Source of the DNA: Candidatus Aminicenantes bacterium UBA4820
GTDB taxonomy: Bacteria; Acidobacteriota; UBA4820
DNA length: 14,381 nucleotides
NCBI GenBank assembly: GCA_002402325.1
Contig: DHFQ01000086.1
Span: forward strand, 1-14,381
Direction: 5' to 3'
In this document: piece by piece, positions 14,327-14,381 of the stretch
How the letters are laid out: every line of letters starts with the position of its first letter
Position numbering within the stretch: the first letter of the stretch is position 1
Position numbers and translations under genes: made by a program
The notes under the pieces: model-generated
Told to the model about the DNA's origin: nothing
The model's database searches: none
Seen by the model: the letters and a program-made list of their open reading frames with translations, nothing else

Positions 14327-14381
14327 TGAAGAATCTCCTCCCATTTCAGGGGAGGTTGGGAGGGAATGTCATTCTGAATGA
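14327..14381. repeat. Probable dispersed intergenic repeat with G/C-rich hairpin, cut by the window end
   Basis: CCTCCC (14337-14342) pairs with GGGAGG (14350-14355) around a seven-base loop; a second GGGAGG starts at 14358 and could compete for the same arm. At the edge TCATTC-T-GAATGA (14369-14381) is a palindrome broken only at its centre. Composition differs sharply from the surrounding AT-rich DNA. The pattern of GAAGAATC, CTCC/GGAGG and GTCATTCTGAATGA resembles repeats found scattered between genes in many bacterial genomes. Only one copy is seen here. Confidence 0.45.

Noticed and set aside
1..14381. CRISPR arrays, tRNA or rRNA genes, transposases
   Set aside because: I saw no regularly spaced repeats, cloverleaf sequences or transposase-like frames on either strand.

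Overview
The window is AT-rich bacterial DNA, roughly one-third G+C by eye, densely packed with complete genes. It looks like a Gram-negative bacterium with type IV pili: it carries a prepilin peptidase, an MXAN_5187-type protein, periplasmic sensor and thioredoxin domains, and a sulfatase-like/TPR fusion. This mix suits a deltaproteobacterial or acidobacterial-like lineage. The sequence alone does not fix the phylum.

Layout. Bases 1-1423 (+) encode a membrane-anchored NodB-type polysaccharide deacetylase with a cytoplasmic zinc finger. Bases 1600-3336 (+) encode an exported sulfatase-like hydrolase with C-terminal TPRs. The remaining genes are on the minus strand. A run of nine genes occupies 13536 down to 3327, with junctions from a 62-base overlap to a 9-base gap: ABC ATPase, ABC permease, membrane-anchored TPR protein, prepilin peptidase (pilD), sensor histidine kinase, thioredoxin-TPR protein, GGDEF-PilZ protein, comEC and nfi. 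A promoter-like TTGATT-N16-TATAAT lies just before the first of them. Upstream of it is a separate MXAN_5187-like gene (14239-13598), and the window ends in a G/C-rich, probably dispersed repeat.

The main discovery is the thioredoxin-TPR gene. A conventional reading gives only a 5'-truncated frame starting near 8272. The same frame continues upstream to an ATG at 8467 that has a strong ribosome binding site and a signal peptide, interrupted by a single TGA at 8320-8318. That TGA sits exactly where thioredoxins have the first Cys of their CxxC motif, giving T-U-G-A-C. It is followed at the proper distance by a hairpin whose unpaired U, 4-bp stem and GU-containing loop resemble the E. coli fdhF SECIS, shifted by one codon. 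I interpret the gene as a previously hidden periplasmic selenoprotein of 343 residues.

Taken together, the long operon resembles a type IV pilus and DNA-uptake module. PilH/PilI-like ABC genes, a TPR protein and pilD follow an order like that of the Myxococcus pil cluster, then come a PilS-like kinase, a c-di-GMP protein and the DNA-uptake channel ComEC. The selenothioredoxin may serve disulfide chemistry of the periplasmic parts, and endonuclease V, translationally coupled to comEC, may process deaminated DNA. These functional links are inference from gene order.
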